64,000 bases of DNA from Eurosta solidaginis. Lineage: Eukaryota > Arthropoda > Insecta > Diptera > Tephritidae. Both the position numbers and the translations under genes were made by a program. The stretch lies in contig NC_090319.1 of assembly GCF_040869045.1 (NCBI RefSeq), positions 285,049,693 to 285,113,692 of the forward strand, in the 5' to 3' direction. Below the pieces are notes generated by a model, which saw only the letters and a list, made by a program, of their open reading frames with translations, was not told where the DNA came from and did no database searches. Positions 10,683 to 21,930 of the stretch are shown here, one piece after another (within the stretch, counting starts at the first letter, position 1; every line of letters begins with the position of its first letter).

Positions 10683-11253
10683 GTGCTAGCTCCGGAGCCC
10701 ACATTCGCAACACGCCTTAATCGTTCAGGGAGTGAAGTTTTTTGGACTGTGCAACTGACAAACGTGATAATACAACGGTTGGGCATTAAATTAGTGATTT
10801 CTAAACTAAAAGAACTCTGCCGTTCAAAAAAAAAAAAAACAAAAACAAAGCATAAAAAGGCCCGCAGAGACATGCACAAAGATTTTGCAAATTACTATGC
10901 CAATAACTGCCCGGAGAATCCCGTTCTCAATGGCAAATGCCCGAAACTCGAAGTAGTGAAAAGCACTCTCCCCAAGGGTATGTGCGTCACTCTGGCAAAA
11001 CTTCGATATGGATACTGCTAATAGGTTAAACTCTCACTTATCCAGAATCACCCACACCTTCACAATGTATATCCCGCTTGTAACGTGCCCCCACATGACA
11101 TCACCCATCTTTTGAATTGCAATGTGGAATCAACACCCTTATGCTCATATGTCTTTGGTCCAACCCTGTTGAAACTACAATTTTTCTTAGACTTCCGTTA
11201 GAGGATATTGAGGACAATATGTGAGTGATCGCACCAACAACAACAACAAAACC
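10683..11253 (+). pseudogene. Jockey-like LINE, decayed 3' end
   Basis: The C-terminal zinc-knuckle region of a Jockey-type ORF2 is recognisable across three frames. A first segment reads TLPKGMCVTLAKLRYGYC up to 11021. A second reads PPHDITHLLNCNVESTPL near 11090-11150. A third reads LWSNPVETTIFLRLPLEDI and ends in a stop about 11220. In intact relatives these are one frame (LRxGYC..LNxYL, CPxC...HLFxC, then LPLEDI-stop), so at least two frameshifts separate them. A poly(A) run at about 10829 interrupts the upstream part. After the stop comes GATCGCACC plus CAA triplets. Identification is from motif memory. Confidence 0.65.
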
Positions 11254-11773
11254 GGGAAAGCTTCATATGTCTGACATTCAAGACACTATCGAAGAAAAAA
11301 AAAAAAAAATTTTCTTAGTTGTACTAAGTTACGTAGAGTTGCGTATGTACTGAGTTGCGTAGAGTTGAGCGCAAATAAGCACATGGAGGATTATTTTTAA
11401 CAAACAATGCCTTATTAAATCGTTTTCGACCCCTTTTGATTGCTAAAGAGTGATTAATCACTTCGCGATTAAGTTACTTCCAGTGACTACCTCGTGTACT
11501 TTCGAAGCGATGTATTGAAGATACAATAACAAAATATATAGCAATCACAAATTGATTATAAATACGAGTCGAAGAAGACTAAAATATGATTACAAAATGG
11601 AGTTTTAATAGGGTATCATTCTTTAACCAGAAAAGAGACTCTATGATTGGATTTATAATTGCGGGGCTCTATATGTATGTGATTTTCTTTGAACTGCAAT
11701 ATACTTCTCTTTCGTCATTCGTATACAATACCAACATGTATGTATGTAGGTGAACAGGCTTACTTAATGCATA

Positions 11774-12151
11774 TTATAATAATAATTGCAAACAAAATTT
11801 TAATATGATAACATTTATAACTAAAAACGAATACATGTGTTTGCTTGGTGATGTATTTGCTATGTGTAGCATTTCTATCGTAAACCTTTTGCTATAATTT
11901 GTCTCCTGCTCTAGTATGCTCACCGCTTTAAAATCTGGTTGGTGTCCGTTCTCTGTACAGTGGGCCGCAAGTGCTGTTTTATGAATGTTGCCAGATGATC
12001 TACATTTAATATCCGATCTGTGTCCTGCTATTCTTGTTTTTAATTTGTTCTTTGTTGTACCCACATATTCTTTTTCACAGTTATTATTTTCATTTCCCGC
12101 ACATGTAATCTTATATATTACATTATGTTTGTCTGAATTTGTTATTTATTT
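11774..12151 (-). pseudogene. Penelope-like retroelement, GIY-YIG endonuclease fragment
   Basis: The minus strand encodes the C-terminal endonuclease domain of a Penelope-like element. NVIYKITC is followed by a cysteine (NNNCEKEY), then YVGTT, LKTRIAGHRSDIK, the LAAHCTENGH block and KRFTIEMLHI. In the GIY-YIG family these supply the paired IY/YVG strands, the catalytic arginine and the conserved glutamate, and Penelope endonucleases cut target DNA for insertion. An upstream in-frame stop at about 12150 and the missing reverse transcriptase show 5' truncation. The unit 2 copy differs by one residue (I to L in the KRFT.EML block). Confidence 0.85.
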
Positions 12152-12296
12152 CTTTATTTGTTATTAGTTCTGAACTGCATGGCGAATTAACAAGCGCCGT
12201 GTATCGGACAAGATAATTAATGTATGTATGTATGGAAAAATTGTATCCCAATTGTATTCAGTTTTATATGTGAATATTTGTTTGTTATTGTTATAG

Positions 12297-12345
12297 CCCC
12301 CGAAGACGATCTCCGAAGGCGATTGAAATATATTGGGAAGTATTT
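12297..12345 (+). ncRNA. Hammerhead-ribozyme-like motif of a Penelope element
   Basis: CCGAAGA (12300-12306) is followed by a stem-loop with arms around CGATCTCC and GGCGATTG with a GAA loop, then GAAAT. This is the order of a hammerhead core: CUGANGA, stem II, GAAA. Position 4 is C rather than U. One stem II pair is broken in this copy (GGCGA) but intact in unit 2 (GGAGA at 25793-25797). Penelope-like elements are known to carry hammerheads in their terminal repeats, and a Penelope fragment lies 150 bp away. Cleavage activity is doubtful because of the core change. Confidence 0.45.
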
Positions 12346-12419
12346 AAAAAAGTGTTTTATTACATTGGACCTTGAGCCGGCAAAAATCACAGTTTTATTA
12401 AAAACTTTATAATGAATTT

Positions 12420-12980
12420 GTTTGTATTTATATAACTAGGTACATATATGCAGTTTCATTATAATTCCTATTATCAGTTTGTATATGCATATATGTATGT
12501 ATTGAAGTGGTGATATGGAAGTGCTTCGGCCTGCTGCATTTCTTTTCCGCCTTTTCAATTTGCTCGATTTATTTCGCTCAAACGTACACTTTCATATTTG
12601 TAAGTATGTATAACCGATTTACTGCCAAGCACCAACTGTATAATTGTCTATGTAGTGGCCCACACGTCGTTTACGTCCACCTGAGAAAAGTGCAATATAA
12701 AGTTAGTGGGCATTTTTATACAATTTATAATAAGATATTTTAAACAATTACAAATAATAAATAAAATAGTAAATAAGTAACTGTGACGTACATGGACACA
12801 AAAAAATAATAATATCTGATAGACAAGTTCAATAAGATATACTTCAATAAACATTTAATAGGCTATTTATACTCGTCTGCTGTCCAATTAAAAAGTTTTC
12901 AATCTTCATTGAAATTAAAAATAAAATTCTATTATAGATAAGGTATATCTTTTTATATCATACTTGAAAATTTAAACTTA
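12420..12980. other. AT-rich stretch without recognised gene
   Basis: Nothing recognisable. There is a short TATGTATGTAT run near 12492 and A/T homopolymers. Open frames on both strands are short and lack family features. Confidence 0.4.
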
Positions 12981-14498
12981 CATACATACTATATACAGTG
13001 GTGTTCACCATAATAGCACACTTTAGTTAATTTTCTTCCATATGAAAATAGTTATTGTTTATTCGTTTAACAGAAGAAAGGCAAATTTCAAACTCCACTG
13101 AATGGGCTATAAAAAGTTGAGTACTGAGAAAAGGTTTTTTAAATAGTTATAAGACTTGAAGATTAATTTTTTATTTTTTTAGATTTCTGTGAATTTTTTT
13201 TATTAAGCACTGAACTTACATTCTTACATGCAACGCCTTTTTTTGCCCCAACCGAAATAGTTATGCGTTGCGATAATGTAAAACATGTATGCAAACGTCA
13301 AACCGAAATGTCACACTGAACAAAAACTGGAAATGGTTTTCACGCAGCAAATTCAATTTCGGTTGCTCTCATACAAGTTGTATGTGCATGAGACATTTTT
13401 AACAGAAAATGACTTGTGTGCGTTTATATTAGGTTGGCATGTTAGACCCCTTGCAGAACGGCAACATTGTGGTTAAGTACAAGTGTGTTGACTGTCAGAA
13501 AGGCACTCGACTAAGTTGTCATAACGGGAAAATCTTCGGTTGAAAACAGTCGATTGGGGTTCTGTGTAGGGGCAGGGAAAGATTGAAACAGGGTTTATGT
13601 AGTCACAAAAGCGTTGCCGTGTTCCGCAACATTTTAATTTTATATCATGGTGAAAACTTTCCAGTTCAGAACTAGAGATTTTCATCAAAATTTAATTTAT
13701 TACCTGAGGTTACTTCTCTAAGTCTTAAAAGCATAGAAAACGTAGAGTTTTTCAAGTAGTTGTTAAAAAACTTTTTAAACGCAACAACAAATGATATGGG
13801 TAAGCTATTTTCTAGGTTTTCTATATTTTCTATACCCGACTCTATTAAATTTGTTTAATACAAGAATGTGGTAACAGCATTTTTAAATAAAAAAAACAAC
13901 TATATTATTGCAGAAGCGTATTTCATAATTTGGTTTATTTCTACACTCGCAGCACCGTTTTTTTTGCGGGGGCCGTTCACAGTGCCATAAGTTAAGGCTG
14001 ATTTACAGATACGCTTTGGTGGTGTTGCTTCGATCTGACGCTTTGGCAGGCCCATAACATATCAATGGAACTTCCTGCAATTTTTTGTGCTTTGAAGCCA
14101 TCATTTGCACATATCTTCCATTATTTATATTTCCGCGGTAATTTATTAAACTTTTTAATTTTTAAGTACTACTAAATTTTTTTCAGACTATCAAATGCAA
14201 CTCAGCTTAAAATAGTCTTACGTAACACAAATGCAACTCTAGACCTGAGATTTGCATCAGGTGAGCGAGGCTAAATTTGACGTTTATCGCTTAGTTGACA
14301 CACTTAGTATAGTACACTATGAAAGGAAAATTATGTTTTTAGCTCAGAGTAAATGTAAAAAATGTATGAGTTTAACCCCCCATGTCAGGTAAACTCTGAG
14401 TTTAAAAGTTAACTTATCGTTCTGCTAGTGGGTCTTATGGTATTGTATATATTTTAATTCAAATTCAAGAAAAAAGTGGTGAACAAACAGTTAATCAC

Positions 14499-14892
14499 CC
14501 CTATTCTGCATTTCGATTACGTTCCCGTTCTACGCTCCGCTTTAATCGAAGTTTGGTATTCTGCATTACGACGGAATCGTAAAGAGAAGAGGAAGAGCAA
14601 ATGATTTTTCGAAATCAGCTGTTGGTACGGAATGTGTGAACATTGGAACAAAATAAATTAAAGAAAATTTGTAAAAAAACACTGAAAAACGTTTATATTT
14701 TATTGTCCACGCCATTTTGTACAAAAAAAAAGCAATAGAATATATTGCCGCAGTGTTATATTTTTTTGAGTGAAGTGCTTTCATAATTGTAAGTGTGTTT
14801 TTGTCGTTCTTTTGACCAATTCCCTGCCGTGGCAACCGAGTTTTGTTAAAACGGATTCCTGCACGAATATAGTTGACATTTTCTGAATATTA
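14499..14892 (+). mobile_element. Harbinger-like transposon truncated by the duplication junction
   Basis: From CCCTATTCTGCATTTCGATTACG onward this matches the reverse complement of about 6050-6444 and the start of 27975-29252. It stops at the TTAAGG/CACAT join, where unit 2 begins. Only the first ~0.4 kb is present, so unit 1 lost the rest of the transposon when the tandem junction formed. Confidence 0.8.
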
Positions 14893-15804
14893 AGGCACAT
14901 ATATATGTGAGGGCATATGGGGTTCTATGAAAAATTTTTTTTATATTTTAAGTGTGAATATGTATCTGTTCTTATTCTTCAGGGCAGAACAAAAACAAAA
15001 GTGCTATAAGTGTATAGGGGTTGAGCAGCTCTGAAAATAAAGAATTAATTTAAAAAAAATCCAAAATTTTAGTACTTGTTACCTAAATATTTGGATTCAA
15101 GCGTCATGGGGTTGTGAACTATGTTCAAAGTACGTACGTATTATCGACTAAACATCCCTTTAAAGGTGTTTTGAAAATTACATGGACAATTCACAAGAAT
15201 GTCATATTCATGTAAAATTTTAATAGTTGAGTTGTTTCCATCGTTTCCAATAAAAAATTAGATTAAAGCATAGCATATACGGCGAATAGGTGAATTGGGA
15301 ATTTCCTAACAAAAAAATGTGTATAAGATCTCTAGACCCTGTCTCCATAGGAAATCGGTTGATGTCTGAGCATCAACTGAGGGCATATAGTTAAAACGAA
15401 AGGCGGGTTTTAGAAACCACAAAATTAACCCGCGTATACGCTCCCTGCATTAGCCTCTTTGCACTAAATACAAAATCTATGAATTAAACAAATACAAAAA
15501 TTATTGTATATACCAAAAATTTTTACTTTCTACAAATAAGTACAGTACTACTACTACTTTATAGATAAACAGTCAAAGACTGTGAATGTGTCGATCAAAT
15601 CTCATTTTGTTATTGTGATTGAATAAATATTTGCTGAATAATTAATTCAATTTTAGCTCTTACCTTCTCAATTTATTTACCGCCATTTCATGGTCGATGA
15701 ATAGATACTTCTCTATCTATTGCACTTGGCGCCGTTCGATACTAAATGAAGATTTTGAAGTAAAAAAAATCAATAGGAAGTTTAGATTAGCTTAAGAATA
15801 TTTT

Positions 15805-16352
15805 TAGGGACACGAATTTCGATACGTACTTCACAATATCGATACTTTTGACATTCGATGCCGTTACTTTATACTCGATACTTTTTGGCATCGAGTACTT
15901 TTACCGCAGTATCGTAAAGAATTTCAAGTAAAAGATGGCGAAATACGTGCATGGTAAGAGGTAATCGATCAAATAAACAGTCATGTATGTTTGCCTCTTT
16001 CTAATTTGTTTCACGAATCGGAACAAATTATGCGCTGACAAAATGTCTGTTATTTTGTCACAGTCTAATTTGTTTTGCGAATTGGAACAAATTTTTCGCT
16101 GAAAAATGTTTAGTCATTTTATTCAGAAAAAGCAGACAACTATCTTCACAATCAAGGTTGCTATGGATCATTCCTGTGTCGGATTTACATAGAACGCTTC
16201 AGCGCTTCGCTTTGCCAGATGAATTTTTAGGTGCGGTATTGCTACACAACTTTTTTGGAACGTAAAACGAAGCGAAAAGTTCACAGATCGTGTCGGGTAC
16301 CCGATTGTAGAGCGATACTTCTTGTGAGTACTGTATCGATATCGTGTCCCTA
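15805..16352. mobile_element. hAT-like element, unit 2 copy
   Basis: Copy of 2287-2834 at an offset of 13,518 bp. The 11-bp termini are identical. One visible substitution is CCATATG to CCAGATG near 16218. Confidence 0.6.
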
Positions 16353-16970
16353 ACTATTCCATTCTTTGCTAGCCAGTTAGTCGACTAGTTAATTAATCGC
16401 ACTCAATAATAAACTCATAAAAGCTAATCTTCATTTTCACGTGTGTCCTGTCCGTAGAATCAAGTTTATAAGCAGTCAAACCTTGCAGCTAGTCATCTTT
16501 TTTACGCTTTTTAACGTCGTTACTTCTTTATTTCGTCTTTACTACAGATGAAAGGAAAAAAATTATCGATTTCAAAATTACCGACTATCGAAGACGAAAA
16601 CTTAGGCCAAATTTATATATAAAGGGATTTTGTATTTATCCACTAATCGTTAATTAAAAAACTAGATTTTATATATATATTTTTTCCTTCAACAATCGTG
16701 TACGTAAATACAAAACGCGATATACCTCCGAGGAGATTTAGGACGATTTCCATTTTACGTCGTGCTCTATTTTAATTTGGCCTATAAATCGGCGGGATGT
16801 AGGTCTCCATGTTGTATATCAGCTACGAACAGCAGCTGCAAGGCAGCAGACGAATTGTTGTTGAGAACGTTTTTGATGGCAGTATTATGCAAGGAGTGTC
16901 TTGCCAAACCATTGCCGAGTGGCGACAACGCTTATAAAAACTGTTTCTGAATTATCTTAATGTTTCTTTT

Positions 16971-17040
16971 CCAGGGCCTTGAACCCAGGGCTTTCGCTGG
17001 GGCGAGCTAGCATGATACTACCATACCACGGCGACGGCAT
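16971..17040 (-). repeat. tRNA-like SINE head fragment, unit 2 copy
   Basis: Copy of 3453-3522 with the A-box-like and B-box-like blocks unchanged. Confidence 0.5.
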
Positions 17041-18666
17041 GTTGAAGTAAACATATACAACATTCCGTTTCTCCATGATACGGCTTAATGTACATTAGAT
17101 TGGGCTGGTACCCATATGAAACAAAAAAAATCAAAAATTCGCCCAGAAAACGCGATATCCAGGTCATAAGAAAATGTTCAAGAAATTTTTTTCTTATCCC
17201 TTTGTAAGCCAAATTTAAAGTTCTTTTATTTGAAAATATCTATTTTCCTCCTTTATAATTAATTTTCTTTGTAAAACTGCTTTCGATATGCATTTTGCTT
17301 TCACAATTGAAGCATGATTTCTTGATCATTCTTGAGTTTTTCTTTAAGGGTCCAAGAACGGCTCAACAAATGCTTTCAGGCTTAAATTTGAGGGGGCAGC
17401 ACAGATCTCACAAAAATATGATAAAGAAAAAGGAAAATATAAATTTCCAAATAAAGAGTTTGGCTTACAAGAGGAATATACAAAATTTCTTGAGCGTTTT
17501 TTGTAATCTGGATAGCGCGCTTAAGTTTGGGGTTTATGTTGAAAGGACCTTGGTTTGATTTTTCATTTTATTTTTTGCTTGATCCTAACAAATACAGCCG
17601 AATCTGTTTTTCCGTTGTAACTTGGTTGTTTGACATCTGACTTTTAAATTTTATATGTAATAAATTCTGTCTTAGATAGCTCTATAAGTCCTTTCGAGCT
17701 CTGCAGTCGTTTTCACATCTCGTTTCGTCATAGTTTGGTGAAACGAAAATCATACTTTGAGGACCTACAACTGGTTTAGTAGACAAACCCCCAGCGGGGT
17801 AGTGGACTTCGAATATACCCGTGGCAGGTATGACAAAAATTATGACATCAATTTTAGAAATCAGATGTTAAATAACCAAGTTAAAACACAAAACACATTT
17901 TGGCTGTATTTGCAAGGATCAAACAATTTTTTCTAGACCTTGTCAACATAATACCGATTTCACACAGAGGGATAATGAAATAATTAGTAAATTTTTCTAC
18001 ATTAAAGCCCTTATTGAACTCAATCTTCCATATAAAATACAAACTCCTAATTATCTCATTATTGCTTGATTGAATGCATAATGGAGTCAAAAATTTAGTA
18101 CGTTTTGCTTGATGGGTTCGATTTTATTGTCAATGTAACAAATGGCAATCAAAAATAAATTATTTTCAACAATTTACGAAAAATAGAAAAACTCCAAAAA
18201 ATTTAAAAAATTTATTTATTTTTTGTTGCATTTGTAGTAAAAGATAAAATGGCTTTTTCAAAAATAGGCACATATTTTTCTAAAAGCGTAATATTTTTTG
18301 GGGCTGTTGACAGATCATAGCTCAATTACATGGTTGGCTCATCTCATCAGTTGAGTTTTTTTTTTTTTTTTCATTCCCCTGGGATAGGGATTGTCAAAAG
18401 GAGATGGCAAACGCAATTATTTACTGGCGTGGTGCTCAATTTTTTATAAAAAAAATAGTTTCAAATAACTCTAAGTTATTTTTTTAGTAAACTCATATAA
18501 TTTATTGCATTATTTTTCCACAACACAAGAATAATTGCAAAGTTTTATGTTTTCTCTCCATTTCATTCGCCTCATACCAACACGCAGATTTTAACAATAT
18601 GTGCAAAGATATGTTATTTCTGTAGATATGATCCAACCATATAGTTGCACCATGATCATAACAAAT

Positions 18667-18798
18667 CGTTCCCGAGATGGTCGGGCTTGGTATCGGAACG
18701 TACCGGAACTGCATCCGGCGAAGGACCATCAACATCGATAACACTCGCCAAGGCCTTCGGGGAGTGCCCTTATCGCTACAACAACAACAACAACAACA
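18667..18798 (+). repeat. (CAA)n-tailed SINE, unit 2 copy
   Basis: Copy of 5148-5279, lying at the 3' end of the unit 2 version of repeat A1 (18228-18853). Confidence 0.7.
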
Positions 18799-18856
18799 TT
18801 TGACAGATGTTCTCTGTAGGAAGCAAGTGGCCCTGTGGGAAAAGAAAAACTTACAG

Positions 18857-19964
18857 CCCTATTCTGCATTTCGACTTGGATTGGAATTTTTTCGATTTGG
18901 CAATTTTGGTATTATGTGTTCCAATCTCTTTCGATCCAACTTCGAATCGTTCGATTTTGTGTATTCTGCATTTCGATTGTAGTTACGTTTTTCTAAGTTG
19001 CAAATTTGTTGGCGGAAAAATATTTTCTTTTTATTTTTTTACTAACTTATTACAGAACCTTAACAAAAATGTAAGTAAAACTTGTTAAGAAACGTAAAAG
19101 GCTTGATGATGGTTGTTTTTTTATATGTTTCCAGGTCAAAAACAACATGTCGATGTCAAAGTCCTTGGAAGTATTTGCCCCGCAAAAGTATCTAACACAT
19201 ACTTGAAAGCATCCTTATTAAGTCGAAAATTTTTTTAACCTAAATAAGAAAATAAGTCATTAAACTTTACCACTTCTAAGTTAAATTTCTTACAATTCGC
19301 CACTCATCTCAAATGGATTACACAAATCTCGCAATATTTGCCTTTCCATTCCCGCCTGGCCATTTTCGTATGCGTTGCTTTCCAACTCCACAAATAATGC
19401 CGCGGCTATTGATTCCATTATAATAGACAGCTATAATTTGTGTCTGTTCGTTGGGTCTAGTTATATGCCAAAGCAAGCTGCCGGAGTAGAAGAAGTTGAA
19501 GCGAAAACGTAAACAATCATTGCGGAAAGAATAAATAAATATTCATAAAGTATTTTAGGCCACTGCAATGAAATTAGCATCCATAAAATTCAGAAAATGT
19601 CAACTATATTCGTACAGGAATCCGTTCTAACAAAACTTGGTGTCCACGGCAGGGAATTTGCCAAAAGAACGACAAAAACACACTTACAATTATGAAAGCA
19701 CTTCACTAAAAGAAATGTAACACTGCGGCAATATATTCTATTCCTTTTTTTGTACAAAATGGCTTGGATAATAAAATATAAACGTTTTTCAGTGTTTTTT
19801 ACAAATTTTCTTTAATTTATTTTGTTCCAATGTTCACACATTCCGTACAAATGAAAAATCATTTGCTCTTCCTCTTCTCATTACGATTCCGTCGTAATAC
19901 AAAATACCCAACTTCGATTTAAGCGGAGCGTAGAACGGGAATGTAATCGAAATGCAGAATAGGG
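18857..19964 (-). mobile_element. PIF/Harbinger-like deletion derivative, unit 2 copy
   Basis: Copy of 5338-6444 with the same termini. The N-terminal exon remnant lies at 19294-19418 on the minus strand. Confidence 0.6.
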
Positions 19965-20576
19965 GTGATTGCCTGATGATGATTACGTGGCGGTTTTCGA
20001 AATGGTACCATCACAATATGCCAGTAAATGTTTCTTTCTTTTTGTTCAGTTTCTCTTAGAAAAACATAATAATTGAATATTCAATTATTATAAGCCGGTG
20101 TTAAGCTCATGAATTCTTAAATAATAAGTATAAATTGAACACACCATTAAACAAACATTTTATTTTTGCTGCATTTTAAGTAAAAGATAAAATGGCTTTT
20201 TGAAAAATAGGCACATATTTTTCTAAAAGCGTAATAAATTTCTAGGGCTGCTGACAGATCATGGCTCAATTACATGGTTGGCTCATCTCGTCAGCAAACG
20301 CAAAATGTAATCAACACATTGACAATTATTTACTGCCGTGGTGCTAAATTTTTTTATAAAAAACATAGTTTCAAATCACTTCAAGTTATTTTTTTAGTAA
20401 ACTCACATAATTTAATGCATTATTTTTCCACAACACAGGAAGAATTGCAAATTTGTATGTTTCCTCTCCATTTCATTCGCCTCAAACCAACACGCATATT
20501 TTGACAATCTGTGCAAAGATATGTTATTGCTGTAGATATGAGCCAACCATATAATTGCACCATGGTCATAACAAAT

Positions 20577-20710
20577 CGTTCCCGAGATGGTCGGGCTTGG
20601 TACCGGAACGTACCGGATCTGCGTCCGGCGAAGGACATAAACATCGACACAACTCCCCAAGGCCTTCGGGGAGTGTCCTTATCGCTACAACAACAACAAC
20701 AATAACAACA
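20577..20710 (+). repeat. (CAA)n-tailed SINE, unit 2 copy
   Basis: Copy of 7102-7235. The unit 2 version of repeat A2 upstream of it is shortened by the 45-bp deletion. Confidence 0.7.
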
Positions 20711-21723
20711 TGTGACAGATGTTCTCTGTAGGAAGCAAGTGGCCCTGTGGGAAAAGAAAAACTTAATTATTTCATTAAACAAAATTGTGATTCGATTAAG
20801 TTTCTGTGTGAAATCGGTAGAAGTTTAAAATTTAGGGGCGGAATTTGGACTTTCCACCCAGTCTAATGTACGTGAGTATCGGTTTGTATTCCAATTCGGA
20901 TTTGGCGCTCTAAACCTTTTTTATACATTTTTTTTATATTAATTGCACCACACGGAAATCAAAACCAAATCTTCATATACTTTTACTTTTTTAACTTTTT
21001 TATTCAATATTTTTTTTTTTTTTGAATTTTACATTCTTCATTAATTTATAAGCATTCATTATTAAATATACATATATATATATGTATTTATATATAAAGT
21101 TTCTATTATTATAGTACTTTACAAACTTGCATAAAATAGTAAAATCATAAATTCAAACATAATTCAAATTTAATATAATTTATTTAATATGCAATTTGAA
21201 ACGATCCATTGTAAAAAAAATGTTTGTGTTTGCCTTTTTTGATAAACGTATTAAGCATTATGTTTAAATTGTTTAATTTTTTTTTTTTTTTTCTTTCTTT
21301 GCTTATTCGCGTTATCTAAGTAAATCGATTGATAAGCAAAATTTGTTTTCGTATGTTTGTATGTAAAATGGTGAATATTAATTGTGAGCTATATGTATAT
21401 AAGCATGTAATTATTTGCAAGCAAATTACAAAATATTCTGTGCTGTTTGTGTAATCGGATATATGCATAAATATATATGTGTGAGCTGGAAAGCGTGCGT
21501 TTGTCTTTCTGTGGTTCAAGTTTTGTTGCGCAATCTTAAATACGTGTAACGCCATATAAAAGCTATGTTGATGAATATTCGGTTTATTTGAATCTCTGAA
21601 GAATTTATCCAAAACATATATGTTTTTTTTTAATTTGAAATCCGTAGACATTTAAAGATACATAGCCAAAATGTATCTATGATTTGCATAAATGTCTTTT
21701 TCTTTTCTAATTATTTATACTTG

Positions 21724-21930
21724 GGGTAATCACAGTTGGGTGACAAAATTAATATCTGGCATCATTGGCCAGGTATTACACCAGCTTAACGCGTAAGAAC
21801 TAATACCGCTATGTAGATCGTGTTTGTCAACTCGTGAGGAATTTGCAAACATAGGCAGTTGACAGGGTTTGAGTGGGTTAAAATTAACAGACGGGGTAAA
21901 ACCCTGCATAACACGAAATTGTGATTACCC
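21724..21930. mobile_element. MITE, unit 2 copy (207 bp)
   Basis: Copy of 8248-8455 with the same 11-bp termini. One T is missing from the GGGTTTTGAG run. Confidence 0.6.

Larger units (their letters stand above)
1375..14892. repeat. Tandem segmental duplication, unit 1 (13.5 kb)
   Basis: The 13,518 bp here recur at 14893-28367 in the same orientation. Differences noted by eye are a few dozen substitutions and homopolymer indels plus one 45-bp gap (6776-6820 is absent from unit 2). The left flank ends TTC before AGGCAC, the right flank of unit 2 is TTAAGG before ATGC, and the internal junction is TTAAGG joined to CACAT. The three bases AGG are shared by both breakpoints. All features in this unit recur in unit 2 at offsets of 13,475-13,520 bp. 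Either a recent real duplication or two haplotypes laid end to end by the assembler could produce this. Confidence 0.95.

Noticed and set aside
13285..13688. Degenerate Tc1 transposase inside the possible Tc1-like element
   Set aside because: I looked for DDE and helix-turn-helix blocks in several frames and found nothing convincing.
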